Below are positions 1 through 13,200 of a stretch of DNA of 64,000 bases, one piece after another. Below the pieces are notes generated by a model. The model was not told where the DNA came from and did not search any database. It was given only the letters and a program-made list of their open reading frames with translations. Both the position numbers and the translations under genes were made by a program. Positions within the stretch are counted from its first letter, which is position 1. Each line of letters begins with the position of its first letter. Source of the stretch: Anadara kagoshimensis (Eukaryota; Mollusca; Bivalvia; Arcoida; Arcidae); the NCBI GenBank assembly GCA_021292105.1, contig CM037867.1, forward strand, positions 11,852,721 through 11,916,720, given 5' to 3'.

Positions 1-1071
1 TATTCACCTTTTATGGAAAATTAAATACAGCCAGGTCAGAAATTGACCTTGAACTGACTTCAATGACCTGTCTTATTTAAAGTAAGTCTACTTTTTATAA
101 ACCAATTAAAATAAACGAATTAAATTTTAGACCAATTTCTATTTCTAGATCATAACTTATTGCTGCTCTTGACAGAATCCAAGACCTGACCTTTAACCAA
201 GGTTATATCTTAAAGGTCAAGACCAAGGTGTTGTTTTTGATGTTTTAAGATTTGTGATTACAATTATGGGGAAATAGAATCTTACGCCTGTAACAGTGTA
301 AGGCAGAGATATCTCAGTGGAGGATGAATTTTATTTTCCTGTTTTCCTGTCCAGAACAAGTTTTAGCAAGATATCTATGTCTTATACTGTTACTGGTGTA
401 AGATTCTTTTTTTTCACACATTTGCTGCATAAAATCGCAATTTTAAAACAAATATTTGTATGAAATTTTCAGTTTTCATGCCACCGTTTATGCCTTCTGA
501 AAATTATGTCATGGAATTTTGTTGAAGTTATTGTGTAAAATTTAGTGTCCATAAGTGTTCTTATCTCATCTGGAATGCCCTTAATTTTTCCATTGAATCA
601 AATTTAAAAGTCATGAGAAATCCAATTAATGTGTGAGGTTGTTTGTGTGATCTGTCTCAACTAGGGCAAGACTAACAAAATCTTACACTGGTACAGGGTA
701 AGACAGAGATATCTCAAAAGAGTATGAATATTTTCTTGTCTAGAACAAGCTTTAGCAATTCGTGTCACCATTTGTGTGTAGTGAAAATGACGTAATCTAT
801 TTTTGTTGACATTCTCATGTTAAATGATTATGACATCATCAATTAAGTGTGTGTAAGTGATTGTGACTGAGAAAATTGTTGGTTTGAGACAAGTGATTTC
901 ATCCCTAGGGTTAGACAGAAAAATCTCACGTGGGTAAAAAAAATGTGGGATTTCTATGTCTCATGTGTGAGAAAGGGGAATCTAGCACCGGTCAAATAAC
1001 TGGATTCCCTGGTTACTGGCATGAGAATTATATCTCTCTGACAATATCCTAGTTCTTATTGTTTTTTATAG
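1..1071. other. Intron upstream of the first visible exon
   Basis: No CUB coding sequence is visible here. The first half of the CUB domain ended by exon 1072-1249 must lie upstream of the window. The stretch contains a small inverted repeat (277-406) and a diverged second copy of its interior near 683-762. Confidence 0.6.
277..406. repeat. Small inverted repeat (MITE-like)
   Basis: Positions 277-302 and 381-406 are inverted copies agreeing at about 23 of 26 positions (starts GAATCTTAC, ends GTAAGATTC). The interior motif GCAGAGATATCTCA recurs at about 702-717 and more weakly near 913. It may be a decayed MITE; no clear target duplication was identified. Confidence 0.45.
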
Positions 1072-1249
1072 GTATACAATGGTATATTTGATGATTCTCC
1101 TTTGATAAAACGTCTATGTGGACAGTACACAGATACAATGCCAGAGGCTGTAGAAAGCAGTGGGAATACCATGAAAGTTATGTTCAGAACAGATGGCTCG
1201 AGGTCTGGCCGGGGTTTTAGAGCCAGTTACACTTCTCTGGAAAGTGCTA
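1072..1249 (+). CDS. CUB domain 1, second-half exon
   Basis: Acceptor TTTTATAG and donor GTAAGT. In phase 0 the exon reads VYNG, then [15 protein letters not shown] and GFRASYTS, which match the second half of a CUB: the C3-C4 cysteine loop, the F/D strand and the final aromatic strand. It ends phase 1 (A + CG, giving Thr before Cys-Gly-Gly of the next domain). The exon tail and donor are tandemly duplicated immediately downstream; reading past this donor meets TAA within 12 codons, so the first donor is the functional one. Confidence 0.85.
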
Positions 1250-4200
1250 GTAAGTTCTCTAGGAAGCAGTGGTAATGTCATGAAAGTTATGTTTAGATCA
1301 GATGGCTCGAGTTCTGGCTGGGGTTTTAGAGCCAATTACACTTCTCTGGAAAGTGCTAGTAAGTTCTCTAGAAAGCAGTGGTAATGTCATGAAAGTTATT
1401 TTTGGAACAGATGGCTCTAGACCTGGTCATGGTTTTAAAGCAAGTTACACTTCTCTGGAAAGTGCAAGTAAGTTCTCTATTTAAAAAATAAGATAAGTTG
1501 CATTGACTATCTGACAGATTACAGAGTTCGAAAAAGAATAGGCCACCTGTGGCAGCTACAGAGGATGCTTACAACTAGAAGTGAATGAAACAGACTGAGC
1601 AAGAAGATAAAATAAGTATTTTGTGTTTGTAGCCTGTGGTGGAATCCTCAAAAGTGAAAAGAACCCATCACCTGTGATCAGTTGTATACACCAACAATCT
1701 TTCAGAGACAATACTAGTTAATGAGGGTAGCACATGTTATTCACAATTTGCAATTGAAGTTATAGCACTATAAACGGCATTTCTAGACACATGAGACAGT
1801 TCTTTGGTTATGCATGTATTTACATTTTCGTCATCTTTTGAAAATCTTATTTTAGTTATTAATCCTGAAATAAATTTAAAACGCTCTAGTGTACAACATG
1901 TATTTCCAATCGGAACAGCCATTCTATGATGTCACACATATAGCCACAAGCAAGTAAATGCATTTTAGCAAATTGTAGGGTATTTGGCTCTCAAGAGACA
2001 GTTCTAGTTATGTTTGGTCTCAAACAGAGTTTGATATTATAAAACATCACAAATGTAAAAATAACACTTGTATTTTATGTTTGTAGCGTGTGGTGGAATC
2101 CTTACAAGTGATAACACATACAACAACATATATGGTAACATATCGTCACCTGGATACCCTGGTAACTATAGCAACAACCTTGACTGTGTCTGGATAATCA
2201 GAAACAATAACGAAACCAGTGCATCAATGGCTATCAAATTTTACCTGTTTAAGTTAGAATACCATGGCAGGTGCTACTTTGACTACTTAGAGATCAGAGA
2301 AGGTTTGTATCAAGTTTGTATTTTTGTACTGCGCCACATAAATCTTATTTTTATCTTCCATCTGTCCAAATAATTTTTGTTCGGAGTAAATCTATGAAGT
2401 GCTATTTCATGAAACTTGGCGTAAAGTATCAACATTGATTGATAGGAGATGCACATCCCATTGACCAAGGGTTGTTTTGCTAATTTTTCTGGGAGTTATG
2501 GCTTTTTGACATACAGTTCTGTTAAAATGATTAAATTTTCTAAAAAGCATGACTGATACTAAAATTTGATGTGATATTTGTTCTATAATCTTAAACTTAT
2601 AAGTTATTGATTTTATGAAACTTGCTCGAAAAATAGGTTATCCACATTAAGTTTTGAAAAAAATTTTAAAAATGATTTACAGTTACGGCAAGGCACAAGT
2701 AAGTGAACAATATCAATTGGATTTTCTATGGGAACAAAGCATAATTCACTGTCACAAATGCAGTGACTGATAGTAATGTAAAATGTCAAACCCTTATATC
2801 AAAAGAATTTTATCCTTCACATGATCAATACATTATTCCATAGAGGCCGCGGTGGCCTAATAAATAAGACGTCAGTCTTCCAATCCAGGGTCTCTCACCG
2901 CTGTGAGTTCCAGTCCCGCTCTGACCACATGTGGGAAAGTGAATTTTCCTTGTCATTGTCCTTTATTGGTTCACCTGGTATCAGTATAATGTGACTGGGG
3001 GAGTAGTACTCTTGTCTGCAGCATACTGACTCTGTGAGCTAGTCACCCTGAGTGTGCGCTAGTACAAGGCAGACCATACAGCACACTTGCACTTCACATG
3101 CATACACGAAATTGTTGATAGATTAATGCATAGAGATTAATAAAATAGTTGTTGTCACGAATAGCTGAAAAATTACTAATGCGATGTTGAGCAACAACAA
3201 CCAACCAACCAAGAAGTCATTCCATTAATTATGGTAATTATATCCTCGAAAATGATGAAAAAGTCCTGAAAAAATTATGAAATTTTAATTTAGGGTAAGC
3301 TTGATCTGCCATTCGCCAATTTAGCCAAGTGCTGATTTTTATAATATTTTGCATAAAAAAATAATGTTTGTCTAATATTTTATCCTCAAATGTTTATGTA
3401 TTTCATTATGCGATCACTGTCAAGTAGAGGTGTTATTACATATGGTCATTGCCATTATCGTCCAAGGATTTGCCAATGGCAATAGCATGGAAGAAAGCCT
3501 ACATCATGATATCGTAGAACCCTATTACTTACAAAAAATTCTTTGAAATCATTACATTACTTGTGTATTGATCTTGATTAAGCAGATTAAACCATGTGGT
3601 TTTGCCATGAATCTTTAATAACTTTGATAAAATTTGCAATTTTATATCTAATTATTCTTTTATTATGTTTGGCTTTATTGCAGTCCAGTGAAAACCCAGC
3701 CCATCTTTTTAGCATATTCATCCATAAATATTGTGATATTATCGGGATGATATCGTAAATTTTTGGCGATATCGGGATACCTTTTTTGTCCACAATAACA
3801 TCTCTACTGTCAAGTATGACAAAATAAAACAAGTGTTACAAAATGTTAATCCAGATCAATCTATACAGCTGTTTAGAATAAACTACATTTGAGACTTTTT
3901 AATCACTTTTAGTTTCTTTAACAGCATTTGTGCAGCCTTAAGTTTACCCTACAAAGACCCTAAAAACAAGTCTGACTCTAAAAACCCTTGAATTTGACCA
4001 GTTGGGTATGGACATGTAATTGGTTTATTGATAATTGCTTTTGCACCAATATTTTTTGTGCTAAAATTGCCCCTCTGATTAGGCCTTAAATCTGCAAACA
4101 AGACCCTGAAAAGTCCCCAAAAAGTCCTTAAATGTGGAGTCCAAATGTCCGTACGAACCCTGTTTAAGCTTTTCTGACACTTTGAAATTGATACATTTAT

Positions 4201-7200
4201 CATGTTTATATACATTGGCTCCTAAATTTTAGATTAGGCTAATTTTTTTAGCTTTAACTTTTTGAGAGCCAGAGCTAAACCTGTAATTGGTCTGGTTATG
4301 AACCCTTTGTTGATTTTGTTAGTAAATTATGCTACATGATTCCAAATTTGAAATACTATACAAGTTATTAAAAACAAGATATTTTTTTGCTGCAGGAGAT
4401 GAGAATGGTGTTTTAGTGAACCACTACTGTGGCAACTCACAACATTACCAGACCCAGTGTATACGCCTCACCACAACTGTGGATAAGATTTAAAACGGAT
4501 ATATCTATTGTTGATCGTGGATTCCTGTTATATTACTACTTCTCAGGTAAAGGTTACCATGGTTACGAATAAATTGTTGATGCATGGATACTGTAGAGTT
4601 ATGTGTAACATGACTATTTACCTTATGTAACTCTACAGTGTCCTAGGCTTGTAAAGACTAGAAATTCAGTGGCCATACTCAGAATGGCCATACTCAGAAT
4701 ATTGTTGATAAGTATGATTTTTTCTGTATCCAAAATGTCCTAGATATATATAAATTCCCATATTTCCAAGGTCCTTTTATTTTCAATTTTTATTTTACAA
4801 GTTAGGATGTAGCTAGCTAGACAGGGGGTGCTTATCCTTCAAAAACACCCAGACTCATTTTCCTGGTAGATGTTTACGTGCTAAACTACATTTGCAAGTT
4901 TTCAATGTTTTTACTTTGCTTTTTGGATTGCAATTTGTACATGGGCTCACTGGTATGTTTGTGTTGATTATAGACACAGAATAGCTATCATCAGTTGATA
5001 AGTTAAGTTGAGTAATGGTGTTTAACGTCTCGGTCAAGAATATTTCACTTATATCGAGACGTCGCCAGCTGTAGGTGAAGGTGCAGAAATTTTGCCTGTG
5101 CGTTGCGCTGATAGCATTATACAGCAGGGTTCTTTAGCGTGCCAAGCCCTCCGTGACACGGACCTTTTCTTTCCCCAGTCTGTTTTTTGTTATTTTAAGT
5201 TCCCATCCGAAAGAACCGTGACTTTCATTTCCTAATGCCAGTGCTTGGCGAAAGAACAGTCACTACCCACTTTCAAGTCTTGGGTCAGACCCGGCCAGGG
5301 ATCAAACCCACAACCTCCCACTTACGGAGCGAGCACTCTACCAATTGAGCTACGGCAGTGGTATCAGTTGATAGAGTTAGAATTATTACAGTATGAACTA
5401 TAGTCAAACCTGCCTTAAGGACCACCTTGTTTAAGAACCACCATCTTTTACAGGCCAGTAAAATATTGATTACTTCTTATTCATGTTTTTAACCTGTGTA
5501 TAAGGTCCACTTTTACTGGTTCCGTTGGGTGACCTTTATAGATAGGTTTGACTATTTGTGATTTGAACTATTTTAGATTGTGGAGGGATACTCACAGAGT
5601 CAGAAGGTGTTATAACTAGCCCTAATTACCCTGGATTTTATAACCATACTTATAATTGTGTCTGGAACATCAATGCTCCTGAAGGATACAGAATACGGGT
5701 AAGTACAGCGAGAGAGACCATTCTGATAGAGAGTGGTTTAAAAATTAGTAAGTTAACATTAGTTAACATTGCATCAGCAATTTTATGGGTAATAAATGGT
5801 TAGAGAGACCGTTGAAGTTCCAGGGGTTTGAAAATTCTTCAAGCCCTACGCCTGGGACTAGAAATTTGGCAAGCAGGCATTGGCAAAAGATATACTGAAA
5901 AGCCCATTGGGCTTAAATACTTAGAAGACCAATGAACTTTATTTCTTACTGTCTTGAAAAAATCTTGAAAAACCATCTGTAGTTACGTTGCCCTGTTGTT
6001 GTTTACATTCATTCTTGATCATTACAGCGCTTGTAAGAAATGTTAGTCATTAGGTAGGCAGTTTAAGCGTTCAGTTGATAAAGAAAAATCTAGATAGTTA
6101 TAGGGCTTGTAATCTTTTCAAATATTCAGTAATGTCCGATTATTTTGCTGTTTAATTTTAATTTCACATCTAACAAGCAGACTGCATCAGGCTCCAGTGG
6201 TGAGAAAAGAAAGTCACAAGACAATAAAGACACCAAATATGATAAGGACAAATGTGTCCGATTGTTTCAATAACCATGGATTGACAAATTGCAGGATAAT
6301 GCAAACATGTATTGTAATACTGATGAAAAATACCCTCTAACCGCCGATAGAAATGATGCATATTGATTTGTGTCTTTATTCTTGATTTTGCAGTTAACTC
6401 TGGACTTGATAAAAAAAAATTAGGGGCTTTGATTTTCTGTATCCAAAAGTCCTGGGCTTTAACTCATCTGAAAAATTTTCAACCCCTGCGTTCTGATAGA
6501 GAGTGTTTTAAAATTGGTTGGTCAAAAGTTAGTTAACATTGCATCAGCAATTTTCAGCTATTTGCTAGGAGAGCAAGTTTATTAATCTCTAAGGATTAAT
6601 TGAAAAACAAGAGGGTGTATGCATGAGATGTGCAAATGTGTGCTATAGTCCAGCTGTCTTGTTCTAGCTCACACTCCGAGCAAAATTAAGGTGCTAGCAC
6701 TAGTCTATATGTATAACTCGGCAACTGTTAAACAAAGATGGATTCAAAAACAGTTTTATTAGAATAGAATAATTTCTAAGCAACAAGTTGCAATTTGGTG
6801 GGAGTACAATCGTAAAAATCTTGTCACAGTGGCGGCACTGTCAATTTGACATGATAGAAGTGTGAATTTTTATGTAGATGCTTAAAGCGTATGTGAAGGG
6901 TAGCTCAAAGGTATGGTTGAGTTGTTCCAGTCCAAGCACTCACTGCTGGCAAATAAATGGGTACTGCCATAACTTTCGAAAGAATAACATCCTTTGTAGT
7001 CTCCATATCCTTGCCTTACTTAAGCTGTTATCAGTACCAGCCTGATGATCTTATAAGATTAGGATAGACACTGATCAGGACTACTGTCAGAGCAGGTCTG
7101 TTTGTGACAGTGGATTACACCTTTTTTCCATAGAAAATCAAATAAATCTAAATAAAAATGAATATTATACTTTTACCTGTGCTAGTCATAACGGAAAATC

Positions 7201-10200
7201 TGTATGCGTATCCGCGATTATCATAAGATATGTCTGTAGAAAGGAAAGTGTTGGCATATGAGGATTTTACATTGCTAAAATGACAATGTTTACACTGGAA
7301 GTGATGTCCTTGGTAATGTTTTACGTCATATGCACAACAGAGTTAGCCATTTGCCTGGTTTTTCAACATGTTAAATCCCCATTAAGCACCAACGTTTTGC
7401 TCTGTGCAGGAATATTCTAGGCTATTCGCAGATGCGCATGTAGATTTTCTGTTACAACTAGGTACAAGTAAGTGAATATTATCAATTCTTATTCAGAATT
7501 ATTTGGTTTTCTACAGAAATAATGTGTTATCACTGTTGCAAACAGACTGGCTTTTACAGTAGGCTTACAGTAGTGATCTTATAAGATTGAGATAGACTGA
7601 AATACTAATTTTTATTTTCATAGGTGGAATTTACAAACTTTTACAGTGGAAGATCATCCGAATTGCGGATACGATTTCGTCGACATTTGAATGGAGGATA
7701 TCCATCTTCACCCTCCATTGGTAAAAAATGTGTGGTCAACTTTACCGAGCCATTCTTATCGCAGAGTAATCAGCTGAGGGTTATATTAAATCTATTATAC
7801 TATCCATGAACAAGGCTTTAGGCTGATATACACATTTGAATCTGAAGGTATGTGATATTTCGTCAAGTTTGACCATAGCCGTTTGACTTTATATGAATAT
7901 TCAATTGGATATATACATTTTGTAATGAAGGGGCTATATAAAGTTGATTTAAATGGATAGATGATAGTATTACTGGGTACCAGGTGTGTATGGTTATGAA
8001 ACATTCTGTCTTGCCTAAATCACACAGTTTATTCACCCAATCTAATATTTGAATTAAGGTCAAAAGGTCAGGTCAAACCGATGCATTATACTTTGTCTTT
8101 TTTCTTTTGTTTAAAAGAACACTTGCTACTGTCAGGGGAATCACTGTGTTTTTGAGAAATTTTTGCAAAATTTTTGTTGAAAATTTAAAGATTAAAATTC
8201 ACTTACTATAAATGTATTTATTTTCAAGGTGTATTAATTTTCGCTTATTTTGCAGTTGTTTGTTTTGTGCGAAAATTAATAACGAGCGAAAATTATATTA
8301 TGGTTATTGTGTTATAGTGCAAATTTGAAAAACGTGAAAATTGAACTACACAGATATGTCAAAATTCATATACCTTGAAATAAATATGCACAAAATTTTA
8401 AGATAGGTAAAGTTAGCTACTAGTAAACTGGCTACTAGTAGCTGGCTACTTGTAGAAGAAAAGTTAGCTACTAGTAGCCAGTACTTGTGGAAGAAAAGTA
8501 GCTACTAGTAGCCAGTTACTTGTTAGAAAAGCGTTGATTACTTGAAAAAATATCAATATTTACTACACATAGCAACCTACTAACGAATTAAATTTTATGG
8601 ATCAAAACTTCCGCAAAACTACGAACAATTTCTTGTACCACGAATGTAGTCCCGATATTTTTTGAATGTAAATAACATTCCAGACGAGTAGCTGGGTATT
8701 TATATTAAGATATTCAAAATTCAAGCATATCAGACGAAGTATATTCAATTCTGCATCCATTGATACCAAATATTCTAACATTCAATCTTCAATATGCACA
8801 GATACGCTTCCACAAAGGAGGGGGGGGGGGGGGGAGTGTAAGGGTAGGTTCTAATGCAATTTACATGGTTTTTCACATTCAGGACGAGTAGCTGGGTATT
8901 TATTTTTAAGATATTCAAAATTCAAGCATAAATGACGAAGTATTATTCAATTCTGCATCCATTGATACCAAATATTCTAACATCAAGCTTCAATACGCAA
9001 GATACGCTTCCACAAACGGGAAGAGGGGATGCAAAAACGGGTAGGTTCAAGTGTAATTCCATGATTTTTCACATTCAGGACGAGTAGCTGGGTATTTATA
9101 TTAAGATATTCAAAATTCAAGCATATCATGATGAAGTATATTCAATTCTGCATCCATTGAACCAATATTCAAACATCAAGCTTCAATACGCTCAAATACG
9201 CTTCCACAAGGAGGGGGAGTGTACGGGTAGGTTCTAATGCAATTTACATGGTTTTTCAAATTCAGGACGAGTAGCTGGGTATTTTTTTAAGATATTCAAA
9301 ATTCAAGCATATCATGACGAAGTATATTCAATTCTGCATCCATTGATACTAAATTCTAACATTCAAGCTTCAATACGCCACAGATACGCTTCCACAAAGG
9401 AGGGGGGGGAGTTGTACGGGTAGGTTCTAATGCAATTTACATGGTTTTTCACATTTCAGGACGAGTAGCTGGGTATTTATTTTAGATATTCAAAATTCAA
9501 GCATATCATGACGAAGTATATTCAATTCTGCATCCATTGATACCAAATATTCTAACATTCAAGCTTCAATACGCACAGATACGCTTCCACAAACGGGAAG
9601 AGGGGATGCAAAAACGGTAGGTTCAAGTGTAATTTCCATGATTTTTCACATTCAGGACGAGTAGCTGGGTATTTATATTTAAGATATTCAAAATTCAAGC
9701 ATATCATGATGAAGTATATTCAATTCTGCATCCATTGATACCAAATATTCAAACATTCAAGCTTCAATACGCTCAAATACGCTTCCACAAAGGAGGGGGG
9801 GGGGGAAGTGTACGGGTAGGTTCTAATGCAATTTACATGGTTTTTCACATTCAGGACGAGTAGCTGGGTATTTATTTTTAAGATATTCAAAATTCAAGCA
9901 TATCATGACGAAGTATATTCAATTCTGCATCCATTGATACCAAATATTCTAACATTCAATCTTCAATACGCACAGATACGCTTCCACAAAGGAGGGGGGG
10001 GGAGTGTACGGGTAGGTTCTAATGCAATTTACATGGTTTTTCACATTCAGGACGAGTAGCTGGGTATTTATTTTAAGATATTCAAAATTCAAGCATATCA
10101 TGATGAAGTATATTCAATTCTGCATCCATTGATACCAAATATTCTAACATTCAAGCTTCAATACGCACAGATACGCTTCCACAAACGAGAAGAGGGGATG

Positions 10201-13200
10201 CAAAAACGGGTAGGTTCAAGTGTAATTTCCATGATTTTTCACATTCAGGACGAGTAGCTGGGTATTTATATTTAAGATATTCAAAATTCAAGCATATCAT
10301 GATGAAGTATATTCAATTCTGCATCCATTGATACCAAATATTCAAACATTCAAGCTTCAATACGCTCAAATACGCTTCCACAAAGGAGGGGGGGAGTGTA
10401 CGGGTAGGTTCTAATGCAATTTACATGGTTTTTCACATTCAGGACGAGTAGCTGGGTATTTATTTTTAAGATATTCAAAATTCAAGCATATCATGACGAA
10501 GTATATTCAATTCTGCATCCATTGATACTAAATATTTTAACATTCAAGCTTCAATACGCACAGATACGCTTCCACAAAGGAGGGGGGGGGGTGTACGGGT
10601 AGGTTCTAATGCAATTTACATGGTTTTTCACATTCAGGACGAGTAGCTGGGTATTTATTTTTAAGATATTCAAAATTCAAGCATATCATGACGAAGTATA
10701 TTCAATTCTGCATCCATTGATACCAAATATTCTAACATTCAAGCTTCAATACGCACAGATACGCTTCCACAAACGGGAAGAGGGGATGCAAAAACGGGTA
10801 GGTTCAAGTGTAATTTCCATGATTTTTCACATTCAGGACGAGTAGCTGGGTATTTATATTTAAGATATTCAAAATTCAAGCATATCATGATGAAGTATAT
10901 TCAATTCTGCATCCATTGATACCAAATATTCAAACATTCAAGCTTCAATACGCTCAAATACGCTTCCACAAAGGAGGGGGGGGGAGTGTACGGGTAGGTT
11001 CTAATGCAATTTACATGGTTTTTCACATTCAGGACGAGTAGCTGGGTATTTATTTTTAAGATATTCAAAATTCAAGCATATCATGACGAAGTATATTTAA
11101 TTCTGCATCCATTGATACCAAATATTCTAACATTCAAGCTTCAATACGCACAGATACGCTTCCACAAAGGAGGGAGGGGGAGTGTACGGGTAGGTTCTAA
11201 TGCAATTTACATGGTTTTTCACATTCAGGACGAGTAGCTGGGTATTTATTTTCAAGATATTCAAAATTCAAGCATATCATGACGAAGTATATTCAATTCT
11301 GCATCCATTGATACCAAATATTCTAACATTCAAGCTTCAATAGGCACAGATACGCTTCCACAAACGGGAAGAGGGGATGCAAAAACGGGTAGGTTCAAGT
11401 GTAATTTCCATGATTTTTCACATTCAGGACGAGTAGCTGGGTATTTATATTTAAGATATTCAAAATTCAAGCATATCATGATGAAGTATATTCAATTCTG
11501 CATCCATTGATACCAAATATTCAAACATTCAAGCTTCAATACGCTCAAATACGCTTCCACAAAGGAGGGGGGGAGTGTACGGGTAGGTTCTAATGCAATT
11601 TACATGGTTTTTCACATTCAGGACGAGTAGCTGGGTATTTTATTTTTAAGATATTCAAAATTCAAGCATATCATGATGAAGTATATTCAATTCTGCATCC
11701 ATTGATACCAAATATTCAAACATTCAAGCTTCAATACGCTCAAATACGCTTCCACAAAGGAGGGGGGAGTGTACGGGTAGGTTCTAATGCAATTTATATG
11801 GTTTTTCACATTCAGGACGAGTAGCTGGGTATTTATATTTAAGATATTCAAACTTCAAGCATATCATGATGAAGTATATTCAATTCTGCATCCATTGATA
11901 CCAAATATTCAAACATTAAAGCTTCAATACGCTCAAATACGCTTCCACAAAGGAGGTGGGAGTGTACGGGTAGGTTCTAAATACCCAGCTACTCGTCCTG
12001 AATGTAAAAAATAATAGAAATTGCATTAAAACCTACCCATACACTCTCCCCCCCTCCTTTGTAGAAGCGTATTTGAACGTATTGAGCTTGAATGTTTGCA
12101 TATTTGGTATCAATGGATGCAGAAATGAATATACTTCATCATGATATGCTTGAAGTTTGAATATCTTAAATATAAATACCCAGCTACTCGTCCTGAATGT
12201 GAAAAACCATGTAAATTGCATTAGAACCTACCCGTACACTCCCCCCCCTCCTTTGTGGAAGCGTATTTGAGCGTATTGAAGCTTGAATGTTTGAATGTTT
12301 TATCAATGGATGCTGAATTGAATATACTTCATCATGATATGCTTGAAGTTTGAATATCTTAAATAAATACCCAGCTACTCGTCCTGAATGTGAAAAACCA
12401 TATAAATTGCATTAGAACCTACCCGTACACCCCCCCTCCTTTGTGGAAGCGTATTTGAGCGTATTGAAGCTTGAATGTTTGAATATTTGGTATCAATGGA
12501 TGCAGAATTGAATATACTTCATCATGATATGCTTGAATTTTGAATATCTTAAATATAAATACCCAGCTACTCGTCCTGAATGTGAAAAATCATGGAAATT
12601 ACACTTGAACCTACCCGTTTTTGCATCCCCTCGTCCCGTTTGTGGAAGCGTATCTGTGCGTATTGAAGCTTGAATGTTTGATTATTTGGTATCAATGGAT
12701 GCAGAATTGAATATACTTCATTATGATATGCTTGAATTTTAATATCTTAAAAATAAATACCCAGCTACTCGTCCTGAATGTGAAAAACCATGTAAATTGC
12801 ATTAGAACCTACCCGTACACTCCCCCCCCCTCCTTTGTGGAAGCGTATTTGAGCGTATTGAAGCTTGAATGTTTGAATATTTGGTATCAATGGATGCAGA
12901 ATTGAATATACTTCATCATGATATGCTTGAATTTTGAATATCTTAAATATAAATACCCAGCTACTCGTCCTGAATGTGAAAAATCATGGAAATTACACTT
13001 GAACCTACCCGTTTTTGCATCCCCTCGTCCCGTTGTGGAAGCGTATCTGTGCGTATTGAAGCTTGAATGTTTGATTATTTGGTATCAATGGATGCAGAAT
13101 TGAATATACTTCATTATGATATGCTTGAATTTTAAATATCTTAAAATAAATACCCAGCTACTCGTCCTGAATGTGAAAAACCATGTAAATTGCATTAGAA

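Noticed and set aside
1-1071. A missing first-half exon of CUB domain 1
   Set aside because: No Cys-Gly-Gly, SPxYP or C-x-W signature follows a credible acceptor here; the exon is assumed to lie upstream.
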